34,113 bases of DNA from Mycoplasmataceae bacterium (GTDB lineage: Bacteria; Bacillota_I; Bacilli_A; Mycoplasmatales; Mycoplasmoidaceae): NCBI GenBank assembly GCA_031258945.1, contig JAIRME010000039.1, forward strand, positions 1 to 34,113, in the 5' to 3' direction. The translations under genes and the position numbers were made by a program. The notes under the pieces are model-generated. The model had not been told where the DNA came from, did no database searches, and saw only the letters and a program-made list of their open reading frames with translations. This document shows positions 9,029-18,972 of this stretch, one piece after another (within the stretch, counting starts at the first letter, position 1; every line of letters begins with the position of its first letter).

Positions 9029-10983
9029 TGCCACCAGTAGGACCACGAAGCATTGTAAAACTTACAAGTAAACCAACAAATATTAAAGAAACGATTAGAG
9101 AACTAGCGTTCTATTATCGCAACTATAAAAAAATGTTTATTGTTGCAGTTATTTTATCTTTAATTGCTGGTATTACTGCTACTTCTGCCATTTTATTAAA
9201 TGGTTATATATATTCTGAATTCATTATTCCATCAACTGTAATTTCTGGCTCCCATAATCCAAGTTCGGGTATACCGCAAATTGATTACGGGGTATTTGGT
9301 CTAATTAGTTTTATTTGGTTTTGCATTAGTTTATTAATAGTTTATTTAGTTTCAAATGGGCTTAACTGATTAGAATCATATCTATTACTCAAAATGTCGG
9401 AAGGTGGTAGTTACACATTAAGAGATGCAGTATTTACTAAATTGAATCGAATGCCTATAGGATATTTTGATCGTACACCTTCTGGTGACATTATGTCACG
9501 TAGCATTAATGATGTAGATAATATTGGACAAGCAATGTCACAATATTTGGGTAGCGTATTTTATTGAATTTTTATGGTTGTAACTATGCTGATTTTAATG
9601 TTTTTGATTAACCCTATATTAGCAATTTTTGCCATAGTGCTAATTCCAATTTTTCTTTTTATTAACATTATGATTATGAAAAAAGTACGTCCATTTTTTG
9701 GTAAACAACAAAAAAGTTTAGGAATATTAAATGGATTTATTGAAGAAAATATTTCAGGATTAAAAATTATTTCTTTATTTAGAATGAAAAAAGATACCGA
9801 AATAAATTTTGCTGAGCTTAATAAAGATTTAACGCGTAATTCTATTGTAGCACAAGCAACTACTAACATGTTGATGCCACTTAATATTTTTATGAATAAC
9901 ATGTCTTTCGTTGTTTTAGCGGCCATTGGAGCATTTGGTATGTTTAAAGGGGGGCACAATAATCAAGGATGAGTAAATATTAATTGAGGAGTAATTCATT
10001 TTAATCCGCCTAGTTGAATTTATACATCAGGTGTTGATCCGCAATTTATTAGTATTATTCAAAAAACATCATTATTAATTGTGTTTACATTATGTGCACG
10101 TAATTTAAATAATCCAATTAATCAATTAGTTGCAGCACTAGGTTCATTATTTTTAGGATTAGCTTCAGCTGAACGTGTATTAGAAGTGGTTAAACAACCA
10201 ATTGAACAAGATGAGCCCGATGCGCAAGACTTGAAAGAAGTATATGGTTTGGTAGAGGCTGAACATATGGATTTTGAATATGTTCCAAAAAAACCAGTAT
10301 TAAAAGATATTAATTTTTATGTAAAACCTCAACAGATAGTTGCCTTAGTCGGGCCAACTGGAGCAGGCAAAACAACAATTGTAAATTTAATCACTAAATT
10401 TTATGACATTACTGGTGGGGATTTAAAAATTGATGGTATTTCGATTAAAAAAATTAAACGAGAAAGTCTGCGCAAAAATATCACAATGGTATTACAAGAT
10501 ACATATTTATTTAGCACTACCATTTATGAAAATATTCATTATGGTAGGTTAAACGCTACTCGTAGTGAAGTTATTAAAGCAGCTAAAATGGCCCGTGCTC
10601 ATAATTTTATTATGCAGCTCCCTAAGGGTTATGATACAATTCTAGAAGATAATGGTAGTAATTTGTCACAAGGAGAACGACAATTATTAGCTATTGCACG
10701 TGCCTTTTTATCCAATTCTCGAATTGTTATCTTAGATGAAGCAACCTCTTCCATTGATACTAAAACTGAAATTGAAATCCAAAATGCAATGGATGAATTA
10801 ATGAAAGAACGTACTTCTTTTATTATAGCTCATAGACTTTCTACGATTAAGAATGCCGATAATATTTTAGTTATTAAACAGGGGCGTATCGTGGAACAAG
10901 GTAAGCATGATGAATTGATTAAACGAAAGGGATTTTATGCACAATTGTATAATTCGCAATTTAAAAAAGGAATTGAAATTTAA
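9028..10983 (+). CDS. ABC exporter half-transporter, catalytic partner
   Basis: Second half of the heterodimeric exporter, 651 residues. The membrane domain is longer at the N-terminus, with an extracellular loop ([13 protein letters not shown]) and a second loop rich in Trp coded by TGA (residues about 314-340). ATPase motifs: Walker [10 protein letters not shown] (about residue 442), Q-loop in VLQDTYLF, signature LSQGERQ (about 545), Walker [11 protein letters not shown] with the catalytic Glu, and switch His in IIAHRLST. With its partner at 7241-9028 it forms one complete catalytic site and one degenerate site. Its start shares a base with the partner's stop, implying equal expression. It should be controlled by the MarR gene at 6787. 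Confidence 0.94.
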
Positions 10984-10991
10984 TTAGACTG

Positions 10992-10997
10992 TATAAT
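10992..10997 (+). promoter_or_regulatory. -10 box placed for leaderless transcription of the methyltransferase
   Basis: TATAAT is followed by exactly six bases and then the ATG at 11004. Transcription normally starts about six to seven bases after the -10 box, so the mRNA should begin at or beside the start codon. No ribosome site is present. Confidence 0.5.
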
Positions 10998-11003
10998 GCT
11001 AAC

Positions 11004-12041
11004 ATGAATGTATCATCCCACAAAATAATTTTTTCTGATGCTAGAAAATTAGCAAAAAAAATTGATAAAGATTCAATAAATTTAATTGTCACATCTCCGC
11101 CATATCCTATGATAGAAATGTGAGACGAATTGTTCCATAAATTAAATCCAAAAATAACTAAAACCTTGATTGACGAACAACCTGATGTGGCCTTTGAATT
11201 AATGCATAAAGAATTGGATAAAGTATATGATCAATGTTTGCAAGTAATTAAAAATGATGCGATTATATGTATTAACATAGGTGATGCTACAAGGACCATT
11301 AACGGTTTATTTAGGTTATTTACAAATGGAGCGAGGACGGTTCAATATTTTTTAAATAAAGGTTTTACACAATTGCCATCTATTATTTGGCATAAGCCTA
11401 CTAATTCTCCAAATAAATTTATGGGATCTGGAATGTTGCCTGTTGGTGCTTATACTACATTGGAACACGAACATATTCTTGTTTTTAGAAAAAACAAAAG
11501 AATATTTCAAAGCGATGAAGATATTAAAAATAGACGATCATCTGCTTTTTTTCAATATGAAAGGAATTTATGATGCCAAGACATTTGAAAAATTATAGGT
11601 AATAGACAAAAAAATACAAATGCTTCAAGAGGAAGAAGTGCAGCTTACCCTTTAGAAATTCCATATAGACTAATAGCTTTAAATTCAATTGAAGGGGACG
11701 TAATTTTAGATCCATTTGGTGGAACAGGTACTACAACAATAGCTTGTGTAGCTTTGAAAAGAAATAGTTTTTTAGTAGAAATCGAACGAAACTTTAAGAA
11801 TGATATCATTAATAGAATCAAGAGTTCGTTTGCTGAAATTAAAGAATTTAATGATAGACGACTATTAAAAGCAATGGAACACATTGAGAAAAGAAAATCT
11901 AATAACAAGAGTATAAAATATTTGAATGAAGTTTTAAATATTCCTGTTGTTACACGACAAGAACAAAATCTAACAATTCCTATACTATCAGATGTTGTTA
12001 ACATTAATGATCACGAAATAAGTATTATTTATCAAAGATAA
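11004..12041 (+). CDS. Beta-class DNA methyltransferase (N4-cytosine or N6-adenine)
   Basis: Site-specific DNA methyltransferase of 345 residues. Motif IV (TSPPY, residues 30-34) precedes motif I (DPFGGTGTT, from about residue 236), the order that defines the beta class. TSPPY is usual among N4-cytosine enzymes such as the MjaI methylase, but SPPY also occurs in N6-adenine enzymes, so the modified base is not certain. A target-recognition region lies between the motifs. The C-terminal 80 residues after motif I are charged and unassigned. The frame is continuous across TGA(Trp). The partner nuclease genes lie directly downstream (12073-14087), so it should protect the host DNA from them. It appears leaderless, which may delay or tune its translation. 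Confidence 0.9.
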
Positions 12042-12072
12042 ATTATAATGGAAGTTATATTTTTTACAGTTT

Positions 12073-13331
12073 ATGATATTTGATGATATTACTTGTAAAA
12101 CAAACTCTCTATCCATAAGGACTATAGTTGATTATTTTGATAAACAAAAACTCATACTTAACCCTCCCACCCAAAGAAAGTTTCACAATCGATTAGGGGC
12201 AGAATTAATAGAATCTATTTTAATTAAGATGCCTATTCCTCAATTGTATCTTTTTAGATTTACCGAAGGAGAAGGGAAAAATAAGAAAGAATTTTATGAA
12301 GTTCTTGATGGTCAACAACGTTTGGCAACATTGATAGGTTTCAGAAAAGGATATAAATTGGATTCTAATTGTGTCCTTTCTAATTCTCGTTTTCCATATA
12401 AAATGAAAAACCCTCTACTTGGTGATTTAAATGGTAAAACTTATGACAAAATAGGTGATTTTTATCAAGGTATATTTGATGATACAAATATAAGTTTTAT
12501 TGAAATAAGTACTAAAGAAAATTTGTCTCCCCTATTAGCCAAACAAGCTATATTTTCAAAAATTAATAGAAGAACTACAATATTAACAAAAGCTCAACTT
12601 AACAATTGTTTATATGATGGTATAGTTATGCAAGAAATAAGAGAAATTTCTAAAAAACTTATAGATGAACATATTTTTGATACGAAAAATGATAAGTATC
12701 AAGTAGAAGATTTTATTATTAAATTTTTATGTTTAATATCTGGTTATTACAAAAATGATATCAACAAAGATTTAGAAAACATGTTGAGCCAACAAAAAGA
12801 TAATCCAGAATATGTTAAACATATAAAAGATATATGAAATACATTTGTTAATGTAAGAGAATTAATAGGATATGATTGGATGATTTCTAAAAAAACAAGT
12901 ATTTATATTTTGTAATCGTTTATCACAAATATAAAAAATATCAAAAACAATTATTGTTACATAGTAAAGATTTAATCAATGAATTAAAATTATCTTTGAA
13001 TGAGTATGATATCAAATATGGTTTTAATTCAAAATTTAGTACTAATTCTAAAATTGCAGTAAATGGAAAATTAGAATATTTTTGCAATTTTTTGGATGCT
13101 TTTTTAAGAAATAAAAATATTGAACTAGACTCACAACGTGTGTTTTCACAGCAAATAAAATTAGATTTATTTAAAGAAAACCCTGTCTGTAAAATTTGTG
13201 GGAATGGAATCCATAATATAAAAGATGCAGAAATAGATCATGTGGTCCCATGAATATTAGGCGGGAAAACAGATAAAAATAATGCTCAAATTGTTCATAG
13301 AACATGTAATAGACATAAAAGTGCTAATTAA
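12073..13331 (+). pseudogene. DUF262-HNH nuclease gene, frameshifted at an A7 tract
   Basis: Two parts in different frames. The first (12073-12915) is a DUF262 domain, the ParB-like nucleotide-binding fold of GmrS and SspE, with the signature DGQQRLATL at about residue 79. The second (through 13331) ends in an HNH nuclease: CKICG, then DHVVPW, then CN-HK. DUF262-HNH proteins cut DNA depending on its modification state. The frames part near A7 (12889-12895). As sequenced the first frame stops at 12913-12915. One extra A gives a single 419-residue protein with no internal stop, so this could be a contingency site, a recent mutation or a base-calling error. It lies between the methyltransferase and the convergent endonuclease. 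Confidence 0.8.
12889..12895. repeat. A7 tract at the frameshift in the DUF262-HNH gene
   Basis: Seven A in the coding strand at the point where the DUF262 frame must change to reach the HNH frame. Eight A joins them exactly. A7 runs are common in AT-rich DNA, so the run alone is weak evidence. Confidence 0.55.
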
Positions 13332-13340
13332 CCAATTCAT

Positions 13341-14087
13341 TTATCACGAATATATTTCATTCTTGTTTAAAAAAACTTTTAAATTAATTTTTTGTTTGTT
13401 TTTAATATAGATACAACAGTAAACATCGTCAGGAAGTTTAGATATAAAATTTGATTTATTTCTAAAATTTTCATTATCATTACCTGTTTTAATTTGAAAA
13501 TTCATGATTAAACCAATGTCTTCATAAACATAATCAATGCCTTTGGCTTCCTCCTTTATGCATGATTTTCGTAGTTTGGTTCTATCAAAATTATTTATAT
13601 CATCATTATCTTTACAAATTTGCTTGCAAACAAATGAAACTATTGGATACTCTAGGAAGAAACCTTGTCATGTTTTTGTAAACATCAAATCTTCAACTCA
13701 TTTTGTTACAACTTTTTTATTTATCTGTTTAGATAAAATATTTTTAAAAAAAATAAGATTTTTTCAAATTTCTAAAATGGTAGATTTAAAAGCAGCTCTT
13801 CCGCTTTTAGGAAGTTTTGTTGAATGTTTCATGACATTTTGATTGTTCAAATATCATTTTTTTCATTCTTGCTTTGATGGTTTTATATTATTTTGATTAC
13901 ATTCACTAATAAACTCTTGGAATAATTCGCTCAATTGCCCGATATGATTTGGGCCTGTTTTACTACCTGCAACACTATTTAAAAAATTTATGAAAGGCGA
14001 TACGTATTTATCAAATTTTATTTTTTCATCATCTGGTATTAGATTCATTAATGCTTTTTTATCTAATTTCATTTTTTTAGTTTTCAT
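13341..14087 (-). CDS. MjaI-like type II restriction endonuclease
   Basis: Protein of 248 residues read through TGA(Trp) codons; several conserved-looking Trp depend on that. Segments resemble the MjaI restriction enzyme family (CTAG specificity): a helix ending W-x-x-DL-x-x-KT-x-x-G (residues 130-142), and KEEAKGIDY followed by NFQIK (residues 178-200), where D185 and Q198-I-K200 fit a PD-(D/E)xK nuclease core. The assignment comes from remembered family features and I could not align it. The gene converges on the HNH gene, with nine bases between the ends, and completes an island with the beta-class methyltransferase. A CATAAT lies ten bases before the ATG and no clear ribosome site is present. 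Confidence 0.65.
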
Positions 14088-14114
14088 AGGAATGGTAATT
14101 ATGCAATAAATAAC

Positions 14115-14885
14115 TTACTTAAGTTTTAATTTACTAATTAAATTCTTTTCTAAGTGTCATGCTTTAATTCATTTTAGTGTTTTATTAGTAGGTGTTTTAG
14201 ACATAGTTTTTACATCGTGTGCATCTGCTTCAATGATTACTTTACATTTGGTAGTACTAACCATTTCCCAAAAATAATCATTAGGATAGTCCATTTTGTT
14301 TTTTTTAATCAATAAACCATTGATGTTAAAGCCTAATGGCATATCATACTTTAACGAACAATCGATAATTAAATTGGCTAAACGAATGGCGTCTTCGTCT
14401 CAACTATGATAAAAAGTATAAACATAGTCGGGGTGAGCAATAGCAGAAAACAAACCACTTTTACATGCGTCTTCTAATTGTTCACCATATAGATCTAAAT
14501 TCAAAAATTTAATATTTTTTAAATCCTTTGCTCTATGTGGGTTTCCGATGTTATGGTTACCAAGAATTAAATAATCCACTTTATCTCGTAATTTTTTGTA
14601 AAACTTATATTGACTTTGGTGATATTCAGCTTCTAGACCAATCAATATTTTAATTTGACCTTGATATTTTTTTTGATAAAACTTAATTTCACTAATGTAA
14701 TGTGATAATTCATCAATATTTAAACGAAAATGACGATGAATATTTAGGGGGGCGTGTTCACTAAAGCCTAAAGTTTTATATCCATATTTAATCGCTGCTT
14801 TAATATTTTCTTCGATTGTATTTTGGGCATGGTGGCAATAGATAGTATGAGTGTGATAATTGTGCTTGAATTGTAATTTTTTCAC
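14115..14885 (-). CDS. PHP-domain phosphoesterase, second HisJ-type paralogue
   Basis: Metal-dependent phosphatase of 256 residues, same family as the gene at 761-1546. Motifs in order: HTH near residue 13, SEHAPL, EAEY, GNHNIGN, AHPD and DAHD near the end. The two proteins share layout and length but differ widely in sequence, so they may act on different phosphate esters. The start is GTG at 14885; a perfect TATAAT (minus strand, 14892-14897) stands six bases upstream, which points to a leaderless mRNA. It is divergent from the sirtuin gene with only 25 bases between. A run of six C lies at codons for HAPL, a shorter homopolymer than the switch tracts elsewhere. Confidence 0.85.
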
Positions 14886-14891
14886 GAGATA

Positions 14892-14897
14892 ATTATA
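14892..14897 (-). promoter_or_regulatory. -10 box placed for leaderless transcription of the PHP gene
   Basis: TATAAT on the minus strand followed by six bases and the GTG start at 14885. This is the same geometry as at 10992-11004. The 25-base gap to the divergent sirtuin gene leaves no room for an untranslated leader. Confidence 0.55.
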
Positions 14898-14910
14898 GCG
14901 TTTTTAAACT

Positions 14911-15627
14911 ATGCCTTTAAGTGATATTGTACAATTAAAATCATTAATGAAAGAAAATCCTAATTTTGTATTTTTAAGTGGTGCTGGAGTATCTACTGCT
15001 AGTGGTATTCCTGATTTTCGTAGTAAACAAGGCTTATATAAAAAATTCAAAAATGCTGAATATTTACTAAGCCATGATGCATTGGTTCACGATACAGAAA
15101 CATTTTTTAAATTTTATAAAGAACAAATGTTATTGGACAATATTGCGCCCAACTTAATTCATATTACTCTTGCTAAATGAGAAAAAATAAACAAGATAGG
15201 TTGTATCATAACGCAAAACATTGACGGATTACATTCATTAGCAGGTAGCAAAAATGTCATAGAATTGCATGGAACAGTTTATCGTAATTATTGTATTGAT
15301 TGTCATAAAACATATTCAGTCGAACACATAAAACAATCTAAGGGTATTCCTAGATGTACATGTGGTGGAATAGTAAGGCCTGATGTAGTCTTATATGGTG
15401 AATCATTGCATGATGGTGTTTTTGAGGCATGTTATACTGCATTAGAGAAAACAAATTTATTAATTGTAGCAGGTACAGGATTAACTGTATCAACCGCTAG
15501 CGGTATTGTTAGTATGTTTAAAGGTAAGTATTTAGTTATCCTAAATAATGAGCCTACACTATTCGATCATCAAGCAAATTTAATTATTCGTAAAGATTTA
15601 GTAGAAATATTTAAAACATTAACCTAA
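14911..15627 (+). CDS. cobB: NAD-dependent protein deacylase, sirtuin (Sir2/CobB family)
   Basis: Sirtuin of 238 residues that removes acyl groups from lysine using NAD+, releasing nicotinamide. Visible motifs: the NAD-binding [14 protein letters not shown] (residues 24-37), TQNIDGLH (101-108), catalytic His120 in ELHG, a zinc ribbon with CIDCH and CTCGG, and [10 protein letters not shown] for the Rossmann fold. The length is that of a small bacterial class. The frame crosses one TGA(Trp) at 15178-15180. No ribosome site is evident. The 3' end overlaps that of the leftward kinase gene by nine bases. Confidence 0.92.
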
Positions 15628-16497
15628 AAATTTAATTTTTTCTTTGGCGATAGATACAGTTAATAAATTATCACCATGAGAAATGATACCATCGTGTTGA
15701 AAGGTCTTATTGGGTAATTTTATTTCTACTTTTTTGCATTTAATGCTAGTGACTACTCGTAATTTAAGAATGTTACCTTTCATAACTTTTTTTAAATAGG
15801 AAATGGTTTTAATTCGTGGAAATTTATTCACATAAGTAAAATTGAGATAATCATCATCTATTGCTGCTTCAGGGCACATTTTGATTCCCCCACCTATAGC
15901 GATTCCATTACCAATAGATAACAACAATGATGTAATAGGGATTCATTTACCATTGTCTACACGAATTTCGCTGTAATGTCATTTAAAAAATAAAGTTTTA
16001 ATAACAGTGGCTAATTTATAACGCATTTTATTTGGTAATACTTTGAGCTTGTAATAAAATTTTAATACCTCTGTATCTAAACCAAAACCAACTACATTTA
16101 TTGCTCTTTTATTGTTAACATTAATAAAATTAATTTTACGTGATTGTGCGGTGAGGGCAAATTTTAAAGCATTAATAGGATCATCCGAAGGAATTTTGGT
16201 AGCGGTAACAAAGTCATTACCAGAGCCTGAAGGAATGACTCCTAATGTAACAATATCAAAATTTTGAATTCCATTTACAATTTCGGAAAGAGTACCATCT
16301 CCTCCCAAACAAATAATAGTAATAGGCTGATTTTTGCTAGTCAAATATTTTGTGATAGTTTCAGCATGACCTTCACTTTGAGTTTCATGAACGTGATATT
16401 TAAAATCAATGTTATGTAAAAATTCTTTTACTAAGATTCAATTTTGTTTGGATAAACCATGACCTGCAATCGGATTATAGATAAAGTGATAAGTCAT
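15619..16497 (-). CDS. Diacylglycerol kinase-like lipid kinase (DAGK/NAD-kinase superfamily)
   Basis: Cytoplasmic or membrane-associated lipid kinase of 292 residues. The N-terminus reads MTYHFIYNPIAGHG, the typical NP-G start of the DagK/YegS family, and the nucleotide loop GGDGTLSEIVNG lies at about residue 62. PSGSGNDF follows, the usual GTxNDFA-like motif. The rest is the beta-rich C-terminal domain. Members phosphorylate diacylglycerol or related lipids, recycling lipid in membrane and glycolipid turnover; the exact substrate is not visible. Several Trp are TGA. It converges on the sirtuin gene with overlapping ends, and starts 50 bases after the glucosidase gene region. Confidence 0.88.
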
Positions 16498-16547
16498 AAC
16501 AATTCAAATTATATTGAATCCAAATTATATGTATGATAGATCTTTTA

Positions 16548-18020
16548 TTATCAATATTTGAGTTCGGTTTTCAATTCATGTGTGAGTTTTTTTCAATTCA
16601 TTGATAAGTTTTTGCCATGGCTTGCAATGACATTTTTATATCAAACATAACTTAATTTCGGAGTACGTGGACGATTTTTATGTTTGAAATTTACATTTAC
16701 CAACCCGTAATTTTTTCGGTAACCAGCACTTGGTGAAAAAATGTCGCAATAAGTTCATAGACTATAACCTATGACATTTTCACCCAAACGACAACCTTTC
16801 AGAACTTCTTTAATATGGTTATGCAAAAATTGAATTCGTTCTTTATCCAAAATTAATCCTTTTGTAGGTTTATCAAATAAGCCAAGACCATTTTCTAATA
16901 TTAATATTGGCACTTGCTTACCATATTTTTTATGCAAATATTTCATACCAGGAATAATTTGACTAGAGTCAATTGTTCATTTTCAAGCAGTATATTTTAC
17001 CTTTTTTAAAGGATAAACTATTTGGAATTTTTGTGTGATAGATTTCTCAGATGGTTTCTTGCTAGAAATTAATTCGTAGTCAAAAGCACTAACATAGAAA
17101 GGACGATAATAATTTCATCCAATTAAATCCATCGGGTATTTTTTTAAGTAATCTAAATCAACTTGTGAAATATGAAACTTGATATTATTATTCGAAATGA
17201 AATCGTAAAAAATTTGAGGATATTGTCCTAAGAAATAGGGATCTAGATATAAACCTAAATATCATTCGTTATATGCTTCAACAGCATGCTTGGCTTTGGA
17301 ACAATTGGAAGGGTATGGTAATGGGGGTGACCAATCATGGCCTACACCAATAACAGCTTGTTCACTTACATAGTGTTTTTGTTTAGCTTTTATAAAGACT
17401 TCTTTACATGCTGCCGAAGCTAAAGCTAAATGGTGCACTGCTTTAACAAATGCAGTAGGATCTTTGCGTTCAGGTGGAAAATAATTTGACAGATAACCAA
17501 AAGTAGTGAAAGAAGAATTTTCATCGCTAGTGAATCAAATGTCACAATATTTACCTAAATATTTGAACATAACTTCAGCGTACTTTCTAAATCATTGGAT
17601 GCATTTACGATTTTCTCATCCACCTAATTTTTGAGCTCACATTGGTGTATCTCAATGAAATAAAATAGGAATAATTTTAACGTTCTGCTTTTTAAAGCTT
17701 TCACATACATTTATGTAAAATTGAACCCCTTTCATGTTTATTTGTGTTGAGTTGTTTGGGAATATACGTGTTCAATCTAAGCAATAATTTAAAGCATCTA
17801 ATTTCAATTTACCACAAATTTTAGCATCAATGGGATATTGATGATAAAAGTCACTAGATACTTCAATAGAATTAATTTCTCTTTTAGTGCTATTAGGTGG
17901 AGGAATGAAAAATCTGCGTTTGGTAAAGTCATCTCAAATAGAACTTTTACGATTACCCAAATGTCTTCCTCCTTCCATTTGGAAGGCATTAGTTGTTGCG
18001 CAGAATAGAAATTGTTTCAT
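16548..18020 (-). CDS. 6-phospho-beta-glucosidase, glycoside hydrolase family 1
   Basis: GH1 enzyme of 490 residues that would hydrolyse phosphorylated beta-glucosides delivered by a PTS. Features: N-terminal ATTNAFQMEG, the conserved DWTRIFP, the acid/base region as FTSDEN (usually TFNEP; the Glu is kept while Asn is Asp), and the nucleophile motif ILENGLG. The phospho-sugar signature, Ser then K-x-Y, appears near the C-terminus as SPSAGYRKNYG, which favours a phospho-glucosidase over a plain glucosidase. TGA is Trp at many sites. The gene diverges from the mannoside operon across a 54-base gap holding a symmetric -10 region. No PTS for beta-glucosides is in view. Confidence 0.9.
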
Positions 18021-18042
18021 TGTTATCAGTTTATTTTCATGA

Positions 18043-18060
18043 AAAATATTATAATATTTT
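18043..18060. promoter_or_regulatory. Palindromic shared -10 region for divergent sugar genes
   Basis: A perfect 18-base palindrome centred on ATTATAAT contains TATAAT read in both directions (18050-18055 on the + strand). It lies midway between the GH1 start (18020) and the lipoprotein start (18075), so it could launch both transcripts. Confidence 0.45.
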
Positions 18061-18074
18061 TTCATTACATGTAT

Positions 18075-18971
18075 ATGAATCAAAAATGATTAAAATTGAT
18101 ATTGTCAATTATCGGTACTACTACAATTGGTACAGCGGTTATATCTTCCACATCTTGTTCAGAAAATGGTTTATCGCCGAAAGTAATCTCACAAATATTA
18201 CAGACTTATTCAAAGGAAGCTATTGATCCTACATTAGATGATGGTAACGATGGTCATGTTGTTAATGTTGGTGTAATTGGAGAGTTTCCTAGCCATACAC
18301 CAAAAGCTGTAGATATACAAAATTGATCTAATAGCGATAGTAAAGAATACAAAGAAGCTATTGCTGATGCAGTAGCTTGGGCAGATGAAATTAATGCACC
18401 AATAAAGTCACATATAACTGAAAATATTAAAAATGGTAAAAGTCTAACCGGTCAAGATGATGCAAATATTAAAAACATTACAGGGTATGAAACATTTCGT
18501 GATCAATATTTTACCGTTCATTTTGCTAATATATATGCTCATGAAATAGGAGAAGATCCAGATAGTAATAATTGAACTTTTGAATGATCTGATGATCATG
18601 AAAAAGATAATCCTTTTCAAAGTTTTCTTTGTCTACAAAGTGAATCAGATAACCAAAAATGGCGTAACGATAATTCTTATTTAGGGTCTGAATATTTGAA
18701 CCCTACTGGGGAACCACGGCAAGAACCCACATATTTAGGAGAAGGGGGTAACGAATTTTATCGTGATCTTGAATTAAGATATTTATGAAGCTCAGATATT
18801 TTTGATCAAGAAACTCCATACAAGTCAAATATTGAAGCTTTTTCAAATGATGGGACAAGTATTGTAACTATTAGTTACTTAGTTACTTTTTCTCCTAAGC
18901 CATACACCCAAGAGGCGCCACCAGTTGCTTTCTATGTTAACGCAGATTTGAGATGTTCGGGAATAGAGTAA
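18075..18971 (+). CDS. Lipoprotein, first gene of the mannoside operon
   Basis: Predicted surface lipoprotein of 298 residues. MNQKWLKLILS leads a hydrophobic signal ending in the lipobox STSC, with Cys at about residue 29. The mature part is acidic and rich in aromatic residues, with many Trp coded by TGA; no known domain recognised. The start was placed at 18075 because the frame needs the TGA at 18087 read as Trp, which restores a normal basic-plus-hydrophobic signal. It ends one base before the PTS gene ATG, so it belongs to the sugar operon. It may bind or trim the sugar ligand at the surface, but this is inference from position. Confidence 0.82.
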
Positions 18972-18972
18972 T

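Noticed and set aside
9561-9959. Long open frame on the minus strand inside the second ABC transporter gene
   Set aside because: It mirrors the coding frame of a clear membrane domain and has no ribosome site or recognisable protein; it is an antisense shadow. The same applies to the minus-strand frames at 27282-27518 and 19083-19511.
13537-13842. Rightward frame opposite the MjaI-like gene
   Set aside because: The leftward frame is longer when TGA is read as Trp, contains nuclease-like motifs and ends beside the HNH gene; the rightward one has none of these.
11004-14087. Depletion of CTAG in the window as evidence of CTAG restriction
   Set aside because: CTAG occurs many times (for example near 1500, 4102, 4138), so there is no avoidance that would support the predicted specificity; a methylated host would not need it.
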